Source: Lepas anatifera (Eukaryota; Arthropoda; Thecostraca; Lepadidae). Taken from it: DNA of 64,000 nt. A model generated the notes under the pieces. The model worked only from the letters and a program-made list of their open reading frames with translations, searched no databases and had not been told where the DNA came from. This document shows, piece by piece, positions 10,267 through 20,100 of this stretch. Made by a program: the position numbers and the translations under genes. The DNA is taken from positions 186,001-250,000 of the forward strand of contig JAOTON010000214.1 in NCBI GenBank assembly GCA_034440635.1. The letters run 5' to 3'. Each line of letters starts with the position of its first letter. The stretch's first letter is position 1.

Positions 10267-11043
10267 ATGATGAGGTTCGAAGACACGTCTGAGTCGCACA
10301 CTGTGTATGCGCGCGAGCTCCGTCAGTTGTCAAGGGAGAGACCGCGTTTTCTAGACCGAAAGCACTGGGTGTCGAACTTGCATCAGGCATGTGTACCACA
10401 TATATATGGTGTTGAGCTCTTCGTGTATTGCCGAGAAGGTGAAAGGTGGAAGTGGATACCCTCTTTCTTGAAACCTAGTATCAGAGATAGACCGGTCGGT
10501 AGCATTTACGTCCTGCATTGTAACGATCATTACGAATGGCTGCGTAAAACCTCGCAGGCTGTGCTACCAAACGTACCGGAAAGATTTGACTTTTTGTATG
10601 CTGTTCCGGTTCACCTTTTAGATCCGTTTCCTTTGCGCACCAAGAGAGCAGTACGCCCCACAACGCCCAGCTCACGCAGCACCGATCCAAAGCAAAACTG
10701 GGTGCAAAAGCAAGCGTCAGACACGAAAGTTAAAGCTGGTATTGTCATATCCTCGGACAGCGAAATGCATTGTTCTGATGAGTCCTCAAAAGAGCCAAAC
10801 CCCGTGCGCGAGGTGCGTAATGATAAGGGGTCCACTGACCATAAGAAAATTCCAGTAGCTGCGACTGAAAAGTCAGCTCCCAAACCAAAGCGGTGCAAGA
10901 AAAGGGCCTTGACTAAGCGAAAGGTCCGTAAGGCGTCAAATATTGATGCTGTAGCTAATGACACTGATGACGGCACTAGTATTCCCGCCAGAGAAGGGAC
11001 AGAAAAAGACAATGCCGCGCCGGGATGTGAAAAGACCGGCTGA
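10267..11043 (+). CDS. OTU-like C-terminal half plus basic linker (Helitron-like)
   Basis: OTU domains are cysteine proteases that remove ubiquitin, and some Helitron-like elements carry one. The 258-residue ORF begins with ATG at 10267. Residues about 35-105 show the C-terminal half of an OTU fold: WVSNLHQACVPHIYGVELFV, a W..F.P segment, then GSIYVLHCNDHYEWL, whose histidine (HY) would be catalytic. The DGNC segment with the nucleophile cysteine is not in the ORF and I do not see it upstream, so the domain looks truncated and probably inactive. Residues from about 125 on are charged and low-complexity, with basic clusters (KPKRCKKRALTKRKVRK) that could act as a nuclear localisation or DNA-binding tail. 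It stops at 11041 and a second frame follows 20 bp later. Confidence 0.5.
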   Translation: MMRFEDTSESHTVYARELRQLSRERPRFLDRKHWVSNLHQACVPHIYGVELFVYCREGERWKWIPSFLKPSIRDRPVGSIYVLHCNDHYEWLRKTSQAVLPNVPERFDFLYAVPVHLLDPFPLRTKRAVRPTTPSSRSTDPKQNWVQKQASDTKVKAGIVISSDSEMHCSDESSKEPNPVREVRNDKGSTDHKKIPVAATEKSAPKPKRCKKRALTKRKVRKASNIDAVANDTDDGTSIPAREGTEKDNAAPGCEKTG

Positions 11044-11062
11044 ATATTTCTCTTAAAGTCAA

Positions 11063-11965
11063 TTGGCGTCCTCTGCTGATATCCTGTCTGGGATTCTGGG
11101 ATCGATGTCTAATAATGAGATTAGGGCCTTCACTCCTTCTCACCTGGCTAGCTCTGACCATGTATCGAGTAGTGTATCTGAGGCTAGTGACCACGGGGCA
11201 GAAGAGGTTTCATGGGATGCTGAGCGAATGCGAGGAAGTCGTGAGGTCAATATCTCGCAGCGGAGGTTAGGAAAACTTCGTGACAGGGAATCAAAACGCG
11301 TTCAAAGAAATAATCCACAGGTTCTGAATGCCCTGAGAGTGGCCGCTGCCAAAAAACGAGCTGAAAACCCCAAGGTTCGTGAAACTGAAAGGCTGGCCAT
11401 TGCTACTAAGCGAGCTGAAAATCCCGAGTTTCGTGAGGCTGCCAGAGCGGCCATTGCCACTAAGCGAGCTGAAAATCCCGAGTTTCGTGAGGCTGCCAGA
11501 GCGGCCATTGCCACTAAGCGAGCTGAAAATCCCGAGTTTCGTGAGGCTGCCAGAGCGGCCATTGCCACTAAACGAGCTGAGCATCCCGAGCTTCGTGAGG
11601 CTGCCAGAGCGAGCATTGCCACTAAACGAGCTGAGCATCCCAAGCTTCGTGAGGCTGCCAGAGCGGCCATTGCCACGAAACGAGCTGAGCATCCCGAGCT
11701 GCGTGAGGCTGCCAGAGCGGCCATTGCCAGGAAGCGGGCTGACCCTATTTTCCATGAGAACGAAAAAGCGGGGAACACTAAATCCATGCGTATGAGGCGT
11801 ACCGAACCCAGAACACTTCTGAAAGAGAAATTAAAAATGCGTGAACGTCGCAAAGATGCTGGGGTGGCCGCCCGGGAAAGGGCTCGTCGAAGGCAACTTT
11901 TTCGTGAGAAATATAGGCGGCCTGAGTTCAGAGCGCGATTCATCTATCTGAAAAAAACTTGTTGA
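11063..11965 (+). CDS. Basic protein with seven 18-residue repeats (Helitron-like)
   Basis: The frame is open over 300 codons. The first ATG in it is at 11105, and the upstream start would be a TTG. The N-terminal part is unremarkable. Residues about 93-225 consist of seven units of 18 residues with the consensus KRAENPEFREAARAAIAT, preceded and followed by looser units (QRNNPQVLNALRVAA; MRRTEPRTLLKEKL). Such '(K/R)R..(D/N)P..RE..R' arrays occur in front of the zinc and DUF6570 regions of Helitron-like proteins. They are predicted to be long charged helices, and their role is unknown. Three consecutive 54-bp units are almost identical in DNA, which suggests recent expansion or homogenisation. 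The frame ends in an A-rich run (about 11950-11957), after which the sequence continues in another frame, so a frameshift separates it from the next segment. Confidence 0.6.
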   Translation: MASSADILSGILGSMSNNEIRAFTPSHLASSDHVSSSVSEASDHGAEEVSWDAERMRGSREVNISQRRLGKLRDRESKRVQRNNPQVLNALRVAAAKKRAENPKVRETERLAIATKRAENPEFREAARAAIATKRAENPEFREAARAAIATKRAENPEFREAARAAIATKRAEHPELREAARASIATKRAEHPKLREAARAAIATKRAEHPELREAARAAIARKRADPIFHENEKAGNTKSMRMRRTEPRTLLKEKLKMRERRKDAGVAARERARRRQLFREKYRRPEFRARFIYLKKTC

Positions 11966-12047
11966 GCGGCGCAGACGCATAGACCCAGCATATGCCTCTG
12001 GAAAAGACGGGAGTCGTAAGCGTAGCATTGTTATTGGTGCTAGTCAA

Positions 12048-12311
12048 ATGGTGAGAGCAAACCCCCTGCGCCTGAAAACGGAGCTTTTTACTTCCCTCAG
12101 GCCATGTGTGAGCTGTCAGCGCATGATAATTCCAGCTCAGAGAGTTTTTCTTGTGGACCGTGGCGCCACGCCATATGTTGATTCGGGAGGCACTTTTTGT
12201 CATACATGTGCCAGACAGATTAAGAAGGGGAAGACGCCCTCGTGGTATTACAAAAACTTTTACAATGGAGAGGGTATATTCCCCGGAAGAAGCCTCATGT
12301 GTCTGACTTAA
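12048..12311 (+). CDS. Cys-rich (zinc-binding) segment of Helitron-like protein
   Basis: This 87-residue frame contains CVSCQRMIIPAQRVFL and, about 40 residues on, GGTFCHTCARQI. The CxxC ... CxxC pattern may bind zinc. It corresponds to the 'CvsC.r.lf...v' segment that precedes DUF6570 in Helitron-like proteins. It connects upstream with the repeat ORF and downstream with the DUF6570-like frame through single frameshifts at about 11960 and 12295, so it is a segment of one broken gene and probably not a separate gene. Confidence 0.5.
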   Translation: MVRANPLRLKTELFTSLRPCVSCQRMIIPAQRVFLVDRGATPYVDSGGTFCHTCARQIKKGKTPSWYYKNFYNGEGIFPGRSLMCLT

Positions 12312-13160
12312 ACTGGATGGAATCTAGGCTTCTTGCAGTGTGTCATCCTTTCCTTAGATTGCAAATCCCATTCTCAAAGCGCCCAGTACCCATGGGAACT
12401 GGCCGGGATCGTGGAGGATATCGTCTGGTAAGGAGCGTTGTAATGGTTCCTCACAAAGTGGCTAACACTTGGAGTCAGATTTTGCCTCGTGTTGCAAACG
12501 ACCTGAGCGTTACAACCTTAGATTTGAAAACGCGCGTTATTTTAAATAGGCGATTAGCCGACGACCGGGCTTACGAAGAAGGCACTATCGACATTGTCAA
12601 AATGAGATTGGCTGTGAATGAGCTGCGTTCAACACCAGCGTATGAGTGTGTAATATTTGATGAAGAGCGCTTGACTAACTTGAAAGATTTCGAACCCCCA
12701 TGCGAAACTGTCTTTCCTGATAACTTAAGCTGGCCGGATGATGACGTGAGTGATAGTGAATTTCCCTCTGGTAATCATGTCAATGCTGGTGACAGAGCTG
12801 GCACGAAATATACCCTCGTGATGAAACATTCAGAACAGCATCAGACAGCTGATAGCCACGGCCGTCACCATGGATTTGGGCCTCAGGGCCATGAAAGCCT
12901 TAAGCTGGCCCCCACCGAGAATTGACAGCCTGTAGCAATATCAAACATAACCGCTTTCTATGAGTGCTTCCCTGATATTTTTCAAGGTCAAAATAAGCTA
13001 ATTACGAAGGGCGATCAAAAGTTTGATCTGTCTACGATTGCAAAGCTTATGGTGATGTCAAAAGATGGTAGACTTGCCAGGAAATAAGGAAATATGAGGC
13101 TTTATTCATGCTCAACCGCATTAAGCAGTACATTTTGCTCGAGGGTAAGGTTTTGTTTTA
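12242..13160 (+). pseudogene. DUF6570-like and Helitron-like N-terminal region, truncated
   Basis: From about 12300 the frame reads VSDLNWMESRLLAVCHPFLR, then about 40 residues further PHKVANTWSQILPRVANDL, matching the 'LN.lE..L....PFl.i ... vP......LPR' pattern of DUF6570. It stays open to 12925. After the stop, other frames at about 12960-13110 read FPDIFQGQNKLITKGDQKFD and MSKDGRLARK, then in a further frame YEAFIHAQPH, resembling the 'FP.lf ... SrDGrf' start of the Helitron-like N domain. No Rep or helicase motif follows. There are at least three lesions. The region is a pseudogene fragment, and its enzymatic role was probably in the missing C-terminal half. Confidence 0.55.
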
Positions 13161-13315
13161 CCTCTCGAAAACCAAGTCTGGCGTTCCTTTGACGGCTGGT
13201 CTCTGCAGGGCTGGAATACCAGCTCTGCAAAATGCTGAGGTTGTAACGTCCTTTCTAGAAGCCCCCAACCCCCTCTCCCCATCCCCCTCCCCCCATCCCC
13301 CTCCCCAACCCTTAA

Positions 13316-14557
13316 CCCTATTTCCGGCAGGGGGGCTAATATTGCCCCCCCTCAGGTTTTTCAAGAATATCTCCGAAACGGCTTGCGATAGAACTTTGAA
13401 ACTTCCTGACTTTTCCTAAAACTAGTACAGGCAGGTTTTCTGAAATTGTCAATATTATATATTTACCAGGGGCGGAGGTATGGCTGGGTTTTTGGGGAGG
13501 TTCTATCCACAAACCAAGTATTATCGTATGCGATGGGTTCTTTGTAAAAGGAAGCCGTCTCTGCTGATCCTGATACCAGTTATATGGTTTTATTATATCA
13601 TTTTTTATGTGAGATGATAGTGCATTCACAATTGTCACTATTTGTATTCATCAGGGGCGGTTACAGCAGTTCAAAATGGGGGGAATGTTATCAAGAAGGA
13701 CTAAACGTTAGTAAGTGAGAAGACTGCTTACAGCCGTGCCAGGGCGAATACAATTGGGTATATGAAAATTCAAAATAGTTATAACCAAATTCTAGATTAC
13801 CAGAGGCGTGTCCAGTCACTACACATTTTCAAAATGCATATTCCCAGCCAGTATCACCGCCGCGACTCAATATCGTTGTATATTAAAAATGTGTTTCCAA
13901 TCACCCCCATCCGCCCCCCCACGACGAGAGTCCTTGATCCGCCTATGTCACCCCCTTTCCCAGAGCTGCCATGGGAGGGTAAAAATTATCAGAAATAAAT
14001 TTCAACTAGTCGAGGGACTAATATACTCATGCATACCACTCGCATATTGTTGGTATGTATTTTACCCCACTGTTTTACCTTACTGCATCCGCCCCTGATG
14101 AGTTTTTCACTTTTTTCATTTTCTTATGTGTCAAAGATGCCAAGCAGTATATCACGGCTTCTAATCCGCGTAACAAAAACTTTTTAGGTTGTATATATTT
14201 CCCCTCATAGTCCTGGTCCTGGAACTGCCATTGAATTTCGAATTTTTGCGTAACTCGAGTATATGACAATTTTAGGTCAATTATTTGTAAATCTGAACTA
14301 GTTTTGTGAAAATCTTACAACAGAGACAAGGGTTATGGAAAATCTAAAAAATACACAAAAATTGTATATTTTGCACGACCTTCTCCTTAAAAATCAAAAT
14401 TTTGAAATTTTCTTTTTTCAAAATAAAGTTTAGCGTCAGGGGAATCTATAGCACTTTGAATTTTCAAAATCGGCCGGTTAGATTACGAGATCTTAGGGGG
14501 GCCGATATTGCCCCCCTGCCGGAAATAGGGGTAGCCGGGAGCCTGACAGAAATAGGG
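13316..14557. mobile_element. TTAA-flanked piggyBac-like non-autonomous element
   Basis: TTAA occurs at 13312-13315 and at 14558-14561. The left end begins CCCTATTTCCGGCAGGGGGG, and the right side carries its inverse (CCCCCCTGCCGGAAATAGGG at about 14515-14534). After 20-odd bases GAAATAGGG is repeated, immediately before the outer TTAA. Both ends continue inward with similar sequence, an imperfect GC-rich palindrome (GGGGGGCTAATATTGCCCCC type). TTAA followed by CCCT is the hallmark of piggyBac ends. The 1.24-kb interior codes for nothing recognisable, so it is a MITE-like derivative. Confidence 0.75.
13652..14097. mobile_element. Possible hAT-like MITE nested in the piggyBac-like element
   Basis: It begins CAGGGGCGG and ends CCGCCCCTG, with loose inverted similarity for about 30 bp. 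CAGGGGCG ends are common in hAT MITEs. The flanking 8-mers (13644-13651 and 14098-14105) do not match, and another CAGGGGCGG lies at 13467, so the boundaries are uncertain. Confidence 0.35.
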
Positions 14558-14559
14558 TT

Positions 14560-14637
14560 AATCGACCATTGGCGCCCTCTGAAATTGTAAAGACACGCCT
14601 CTAAAGGTCGATGGCGCTCCCTGAAATTTCGCTTCCC
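14560..14637 (-). mobile_element. Fragment of the 265-bp MITE family, inverted
   Basis: GACCATTGGCGCCCTCTGAAA and GGTCGATGGCGCTCCCTGAA match the interior of the MITE family in reverse orientation. The fragment abuts the plus-strand copy that begins at 14638. Confidence 0.6.
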
Positions 14638-14906
14638 ATACGCGGATCCAGGATTGCCTATCGGGGGCGAGGTGCAAGGGGAAACTTCCTGGTGGGCGCT
14701 ATCTGGACCAGGGACGCCACTTTTGGCCGGAAAAACCTATCAAGTAGGCCCTAAATCCTATCAGTGGGCGCCGATACCTGCATCTCGGGGGAAAACGACA
14801 TTTCAGGGGGTGCGATCGAACTTTCCAGGAGGTTCCGACACAATTTCAGGGGGCGCTAAGATTCTATGGGGGCACCTGTCCCCTTTCGCCCTTGGATCCG
14901 CCTACG
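14638..14906 (+). mobile_element. MITE of the CATAGGCGGATCC family
   Basis: It starts CATACGCGGATCCAGGATT and ends TTGGATCCGCCTACG, an inverted pair. The interior has the family blocks 'AAAAACCTATCAAGTAGG', 'GACATTTCAGGGGGTGC' and a 'GGGGGCAC(C/G)TGTCCCC' block near the right end. No coding capacity. This copy shows no clear target duplication. Confidence 0.7.
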
Positions 14907-14935
14907 TCGTTTCGGGCATGGAGGTGGGGGTCGTT

Positions 14936-16020
14936 ACGGGTGTGGGGCTAAGGAGCTCGAGCATAGGCGGATCCAGGACATCAGTACGGGGGTGGGGCTA
15001 AGGAGGTCAGACATATGAGGATCCAGGACATCAGTACGGGGATTGGCCTGAGGAGCTCGATCATAGGCGGATCCCGGACATCAGTCCGGGGTTGGGGCTA
15101 AGGAGCTCGAGCATAGGCGGAACAAGGACATCAGTACGGGGGTGGGGCTAAGGAGCTCGAGCATAGGCAGATTCAGGACATCATTACGGGGGTGGGGCTA
15201 GGGAGCTCGAGCACAGGCGGATCCATGGCATCATTACGGTGGTGGGGCTAAGGAGCTCGAGCATAAGCGGATCCAGGACATCAGTACGGGGGTAAGGGCT
15301 AAGGAGTTCGAGCATAGGCAGATCCAGGACATCATTACGGGGGTGGGACTAGGGAGCTTGAGCATAGGCGGATCCAGGACATCAGTACGGGGGTGGGGCT
15401 AAGGAGCTCGAGCATAAGCGGATCAATGACATCAGCACCGGGGTAGGGGCTAAGGAGTTCGAGCATAGGCGGATCCAGGACATCAGTACGGGGTTGGGGC
15501 TATGGAGTTAGACCATAGGCGGATCCAGGACATCATTACGGGGGTGGGGCTAGGGAGCTCGAGCACAGGCGGATCTAGGACATCAGTACGAGGGTGGGGC
15601 TAAGCAGTTCGAGCATAGGCGGATCCAGGACATCAGCACGGGGTTGGGGCTAAGGAGCTCGAGCATAGGCGGATCCAGGACATCAGTACGGGGGTGGGTC
15701 TAAGGAGCTCGAGCATAAGTGGATCCAGGACATCGGTACGGGGGTGGGGCTCGGGAGCTCGAGCATAGGCGGATCCAGGACATCAGTACGGGGGTGGGGC
15801 TAAGGAGATCGAGCATAGGCGGTTCCAGGACATCAGGACGGAGGTGGGGCTAAGGAGTTCGAGCATAGGCGGATCCAGGACACCAGTACGGGGGTGGGGC
15901 TAAGGAGCTCGACCATAGGCGGATCCAGGACATCAGTATGGGGGTGGGGCTAAAGAGCTCGAGCATAGGCGGATCCAGAACATCAGTACGGGGGTGGGGC
16001 TAAGGGGCTCGAGTATAGGC
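14936..16020. repeat. Satellite array, 50-bp units (about 21-22 copies)
   Basis: The landmark GAGCATAGGCGGATCCAGGA recurs every 50 bp (for example at 15661, 15711 and 15761). Each unit has a GGATCC and a GAGCTCGAG block, with scattered substitutions and a few one-base indels. The block CATAGGCGGATCCAGGA is also the terminal sequence of the MITE family that flanks the array on both sides (14638-14906 and 16014-16270). Confidence 0.95.
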
Positions 16021-16270
16021 GGATCTAGGATTTCCGATAGATGAGAAACCTTCCCGGGGAAGGGGTGTAATCCGGAATAGGTGGCCTCACTTTTGACCGG
16101 CAAAACCTATCAGGTGGACGCAAAATCCTTCCAATGGGCGCAGATTTTCGCATCTCAGGGGGGTGGGAAGTGACATTTCAGGCGGCGCCATCGAATGTTT
16201 AAGGGGGCGCCGTGGCCATTTCAGGGGGCGCCGAGGGTCGATCAAGGGGGCACGTGCCCCCTATGCCCCC
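16014..16270 (+). mobile_element. MITE of the CATAGGCGGATCC family, right end lost
   Basis: It begins TATAGGCGGATCTAGGATTT directly out of the last satellite unit, and continues with the family interior (CAAAACCTATCAGGTGG, GTGACATTTCAGG, GGGCGCC blocks, GGGGGCACGTGCCCCC). The expected GGATCCGCCTATG right end is not present. Confidence 0.75.
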
Positions 16271-16489
16271 CCACCACCTGAAATTCACTTATTAGCTCGA
16301 GCATCCCCATCATTGCTTTAAAACATCCTCCGCCTATGCCATAGCTGTAGGCATTTTCACATGCGGATATTAAGCCCCTTAGCCTCGCCCCTTGTATCCG
16401 CCACCGTGTTTAGACATATAAATGATATATAAATATCATTGCTTTCTGTTCCATATTATCGAACAATACCAATGAGCGACAATCGGTCA

Positions 16490-17110
16490 TGCAGATTTCG
16501 AATCTTGTCTTCAGGTCAATGAAACGATCACTGCACATCCGCAGTGGAACTAATGGTAACAGAGGCCATCTCGGCAACCTACGGGTCGATTTTCTTGAAA
16601 TTTTGTGAGCAAGAGAATAGCACGGAATGTAAACCAAAAATATCATATTGAAGCTGCACTGCTCTGCGCATGCGCAGTAGAAATTATGAAAATAAGCCTT
16701 AAAGTTGAGGATATTTCAGAGGAGGACATGAAAAGAGGAGAGCCAACATGCTTCAATTTAGCATGAATGTTTTGTCACCCTTGGTATTTACAAAGGTCAG
16801 TGTGCATGCGCATTAGATTTTATGGTCATGGAGGCTATCTCGGGAGCCAATAGACCGATTTTGCTAAAATGTTGCGAGTAAAAGCAGAATACAATCTGCT
16901 AATCCCAATTGACGGCATTATGACACAGCACTGTGCTGCGCATGCGCAGTAGGTATTCTAAGGAATAAAAGACTATAAGGGATAATTTTGACCTGGCGAC
17001 AAACACACGGGATACCAACATGCTTCAGTCAATTATAACGGAATCTTCACTCTCATTCACTGCTGACGTTACTGCGCATAAGCACTGGTAAATAGGGTAA
17101 CCGAATCTAA
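16490..17110. repeat. Diverged tandem repeats, about 270 bp, with TGCGCATGCGCA core
   Basis: Two clear units and a partial third can be aligned by eye. 'GGCCATCTCGGCAACC' (about 16563) corresponds to 'GGCTATCTCGGGAGCC' (about 16831), and CTGCGCATGCGCAGTAG occurs at about 16665 and 16938. TGCGCATGCGCA is palindromic and resembles an NRF1-type site; any regulatory meaning is speculation. Confidence 0.65.
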
Positions 17111-20100
17111 CTCGGTAGCAAATAAGCTGAATTGGCTGAAAATCTGCGGGTACCTAAATATGAAATATGGTCGGCAAGCCTATTATATTTTATCTTGTAT
17201 TGCCTTTCTTCTGGGTATACCCAATCTTTACTTAAAAAACAAACTGTATACGTGTGTTTATTTACGTGATGACATGAACAGAGGGCAAACGTGACGCAGT
17301 GTGCACAGACATGCTAGTGTAGGAAAACATGGGCCTAGACAGGGGATTGAATGGAGCAATAATGAGAACACAAAACCTAAGACTCCAACATTGCGTTGTT
17401 ATAAGTATCAAACTGCTGAAAACACTCGCCTGTCAATCTAACTGTTTGGCTAACGTACATTGTCACCGGCTTCTCCTGCGCCGGAGCGGCACCTGCCGAG
17501 GCCGCAGGCCGAGGTTTATTCGTAGTGACATTGCTGACACAGCATATGTAAGCAAAAGGTGTCACCAAATTATGGGGTAGCATGTGTAATGAGACCCTTG
17601 CATCTTGGACAAGACAACAAGTATCAAGTGCTGAGCTTATTGGCTATTTTCAACAGAAATATGGCCCGATTCATCAGTTTAATAGAATTAACCCCTAAAC
17701 GAGTTCAGTCTGGAATTTTTCAACGTACCCTTCTCCTTTTGACGCAGCCAAGTGATACTGTTCGTGGATGAAGTGTGGCTGAGCTTCCATTTAAGACAAA
17801 TCCGCCATCCAGGTCAGTCGTCGGAGGCTGGTAAGCTACTGAGAAGGAAACGGTCTGGTTCGTTGGAAACTTGATTTATCGAAGCGCGCTATCCCGCGCC
17901 ATAAAATTGTCCCAGATCACCTCGAAGCTCTGGGCTGTGACTCGGTTTTCATTTCACTCACGTCGCACATTAAAATATACCGTAAGATGTTGTGTTTCAA
18001 ACGGTACTGTTTCCGCGAAAAACAAACCTTGGTAACAGCAAAATACCCGTCGTGGCAAGACTACAACAATCAAAAACTTTAAAACGTTGACTGGCCTACT
18101 AGAGGCCCTTTTTGGAAACCATGACATAAGCAAAGCATATGCCACATTTTTCCCGAGTAAATTTTATGACATACCACAAATTTTCCTGCTACAGACAAAA
18201 TATGGCGAACGTTAATCACCGGTGGTCCTTTCTTGCCTAACTTTTTTCTCTCCTGTCGTTGGTGAGTGCAACGGTTTTGTCGGCATTAGAAGGCAAACAA
18301 GTGATACCATTATCCTGTTGAGGCCAAACGAATTTTTCTGATCCGAGCCAGCAAACAAAAACAAAACTTGCATTGTAAAATTATAGATACAGGATCGCTA
18401 CATCGAGAGCACTGGTGAGACAAAAAAACATCGTCAAAAGAACCGTAGCACGGCAGCCGGAAATGGCTGTCAAAAGTCTCAGAGGTATCAAGTAGATCGG
18501 GGCCAGAATGGGGGGTGGTAAAACTATACACCCCACCCCTTCCATTTGCTGGCGATGCCACTGGTCTTTAACTGTACCGTGTACACGTATCAACTGATGC
18601 AAGCACCAAAATGTTACCATAGTGCACCTAGGAATCCTCAGGTAATCTAAAACAAAACTCCCACTGAACACAGGTCGTGAAAGCCCCTCTTCAATGAGAG
18701 CAGGATTCAGTCATACGCTGTGGAAATCCAACATACGTGCTGCATGTGCATTGTGCACCTATAAACAAAGCCGGCTGTAAACATGCAACGCATGGATTGC
18801 CTGCTGCCATCGTGCCCGTATACCGGACGAACGGTGAGGTCTGTCGACGGACCTATCCAGCACATCGGGGCATCATTAAATGGAAATATGACTTCAGCAC
18901 GAGCTTCAGCCTTGCAATTACATCACCCTGCGACCGACAGCCGCCGCGGCCGGCGCGCCGAACAACGTCACTAAAATCACACAGCTGTATAGAACGGAGG
19001 CAGCGAGCCCGTCACACTTAGTCGTAACTATTCGCAAATATTTTAATCATTGGTGGGGTTACTCTCAGTATTGGTGATCACGTTCAATGAATCCGGGCCT
19101 TGGGAAGAAAACCGTACCGTGGTTCGATAACATAAAGAGGGAGACAAAACTCACAGTTCTGTCCTGTTTATGTCTGTTTATTTTCCAGCATTCATTTCTG
19201 ATTGACACCAGGGTTTCATTGATCAGTGGAGGCACGGGGAGTGATGGAGCGGCGCGTGGGGCGTCCGCCTGGCTAGGTGGCCCGCCGGCCCGCCGGGCGT
19301 GCCCCGGATTACTGCACATAGGGCCGGCCCATTAAAGGAATCTCCCTGCCAAGCGGATATCACATAGCAATATGGCAGCGATATGGCAGCAATAACGAAG
19401 GGATAACCTTTATGGAGTTTGCAGAGTTAACTTTAGACGCACATATTTGTCATTGATTGGAAAACAATTCATGAAAAGATCAATCCTGGAAATGAATTTA
19501 ATACAAAATTATTATTAAATACAATTTGAATACATTTAAGACACACGGTACCTGCCAAATACATTTAGACTTGATCAATCTTAACATGGAACCTTATGGA
19601 CAAGTGAGAATTTCATCGCTAGCGTGACGTCACAGTAACGGCGGTTCCGGATTGGTGATTGTGGGCATTGATTCCTGGTGTATAGATTTCTATACATGCA
19701 ATAAATTATATTTATAAATTTTTGAATTAAAATTTTTGGACATTATTGAGTTCCTTGCGTCAAAAAACCCAAAAATCAAAAAGGGTTTGCACTTCCATCA
19801 AATACTTTGGGCTCGGGTCTCAAGAGGACAAGAACATCCCGCCGCCAACCTCGCACTCCCTGATTCTGAGGCCTTTGACGTGGCTGTGGCCTAAATCCAT
19901 GGCTTCAATCCACTTTCGGCATGTGTTTTGACGTCCTGTTGATAGGGATAGATGCATCAAGTACCTACATTGACTTCAGACACTAGATATGTATATACGC
20001 TCAATCCTGTCGACAGATATTTCATAATCCTTTAAGATACAGCAGGGACAGAGGTTTTTCTGCTTTGGTAGGGTCAGAGGCTTCTGTCGGGGTCCATTGG

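Larger units (their letters stand above)
10267..13160 (+). mobile_element. Helitron-like element, 5' coding half only, decayed
   Basis: Four consecutive reading segments form the known N-terminal layout of Helitron-like proteins in some animals: OTU-like region, basic repeat array, Cys-rich segment, DUF6570-like region and the start of a Helitron-like N domain. The HUH nuclease (Rep) and the PIF1-family helicase that should follow are absent. Recognisable coding sequence stops at about 13150, and a TTAA-flanked element starts at 13316. No 5'-TC or 3'-CTRR end could be fixed. The tandem array at 8573-10070 may belong to the same element. Confidence 0.6.

Noticed and set aside
11291..11943. Long ORFs on both strands over the repeat array (for example GNGRSGSLTKLGM repeats on the minus strand)
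   Set aside because: They are shadow frames of the 54-bp coding repeats. The plus-strand KRAENPEFREA frame fits a known protein pattern and the others do not.
13196..13260. Helitron 3' end: hairpin GCAGGGCTGG/CCAGCTCTGC followed by CTAG
   Set aside because: The hairpin is imperfect and the CTAG is too far (about 25 bp) downstream, so it does not meet the usual CTRR layout.
14936..16020. CRISPR-like look of the 50-bp array
   Set aside because: The units are contiguous and have no unique spacers, and the DNA is animal. It is a satellite.
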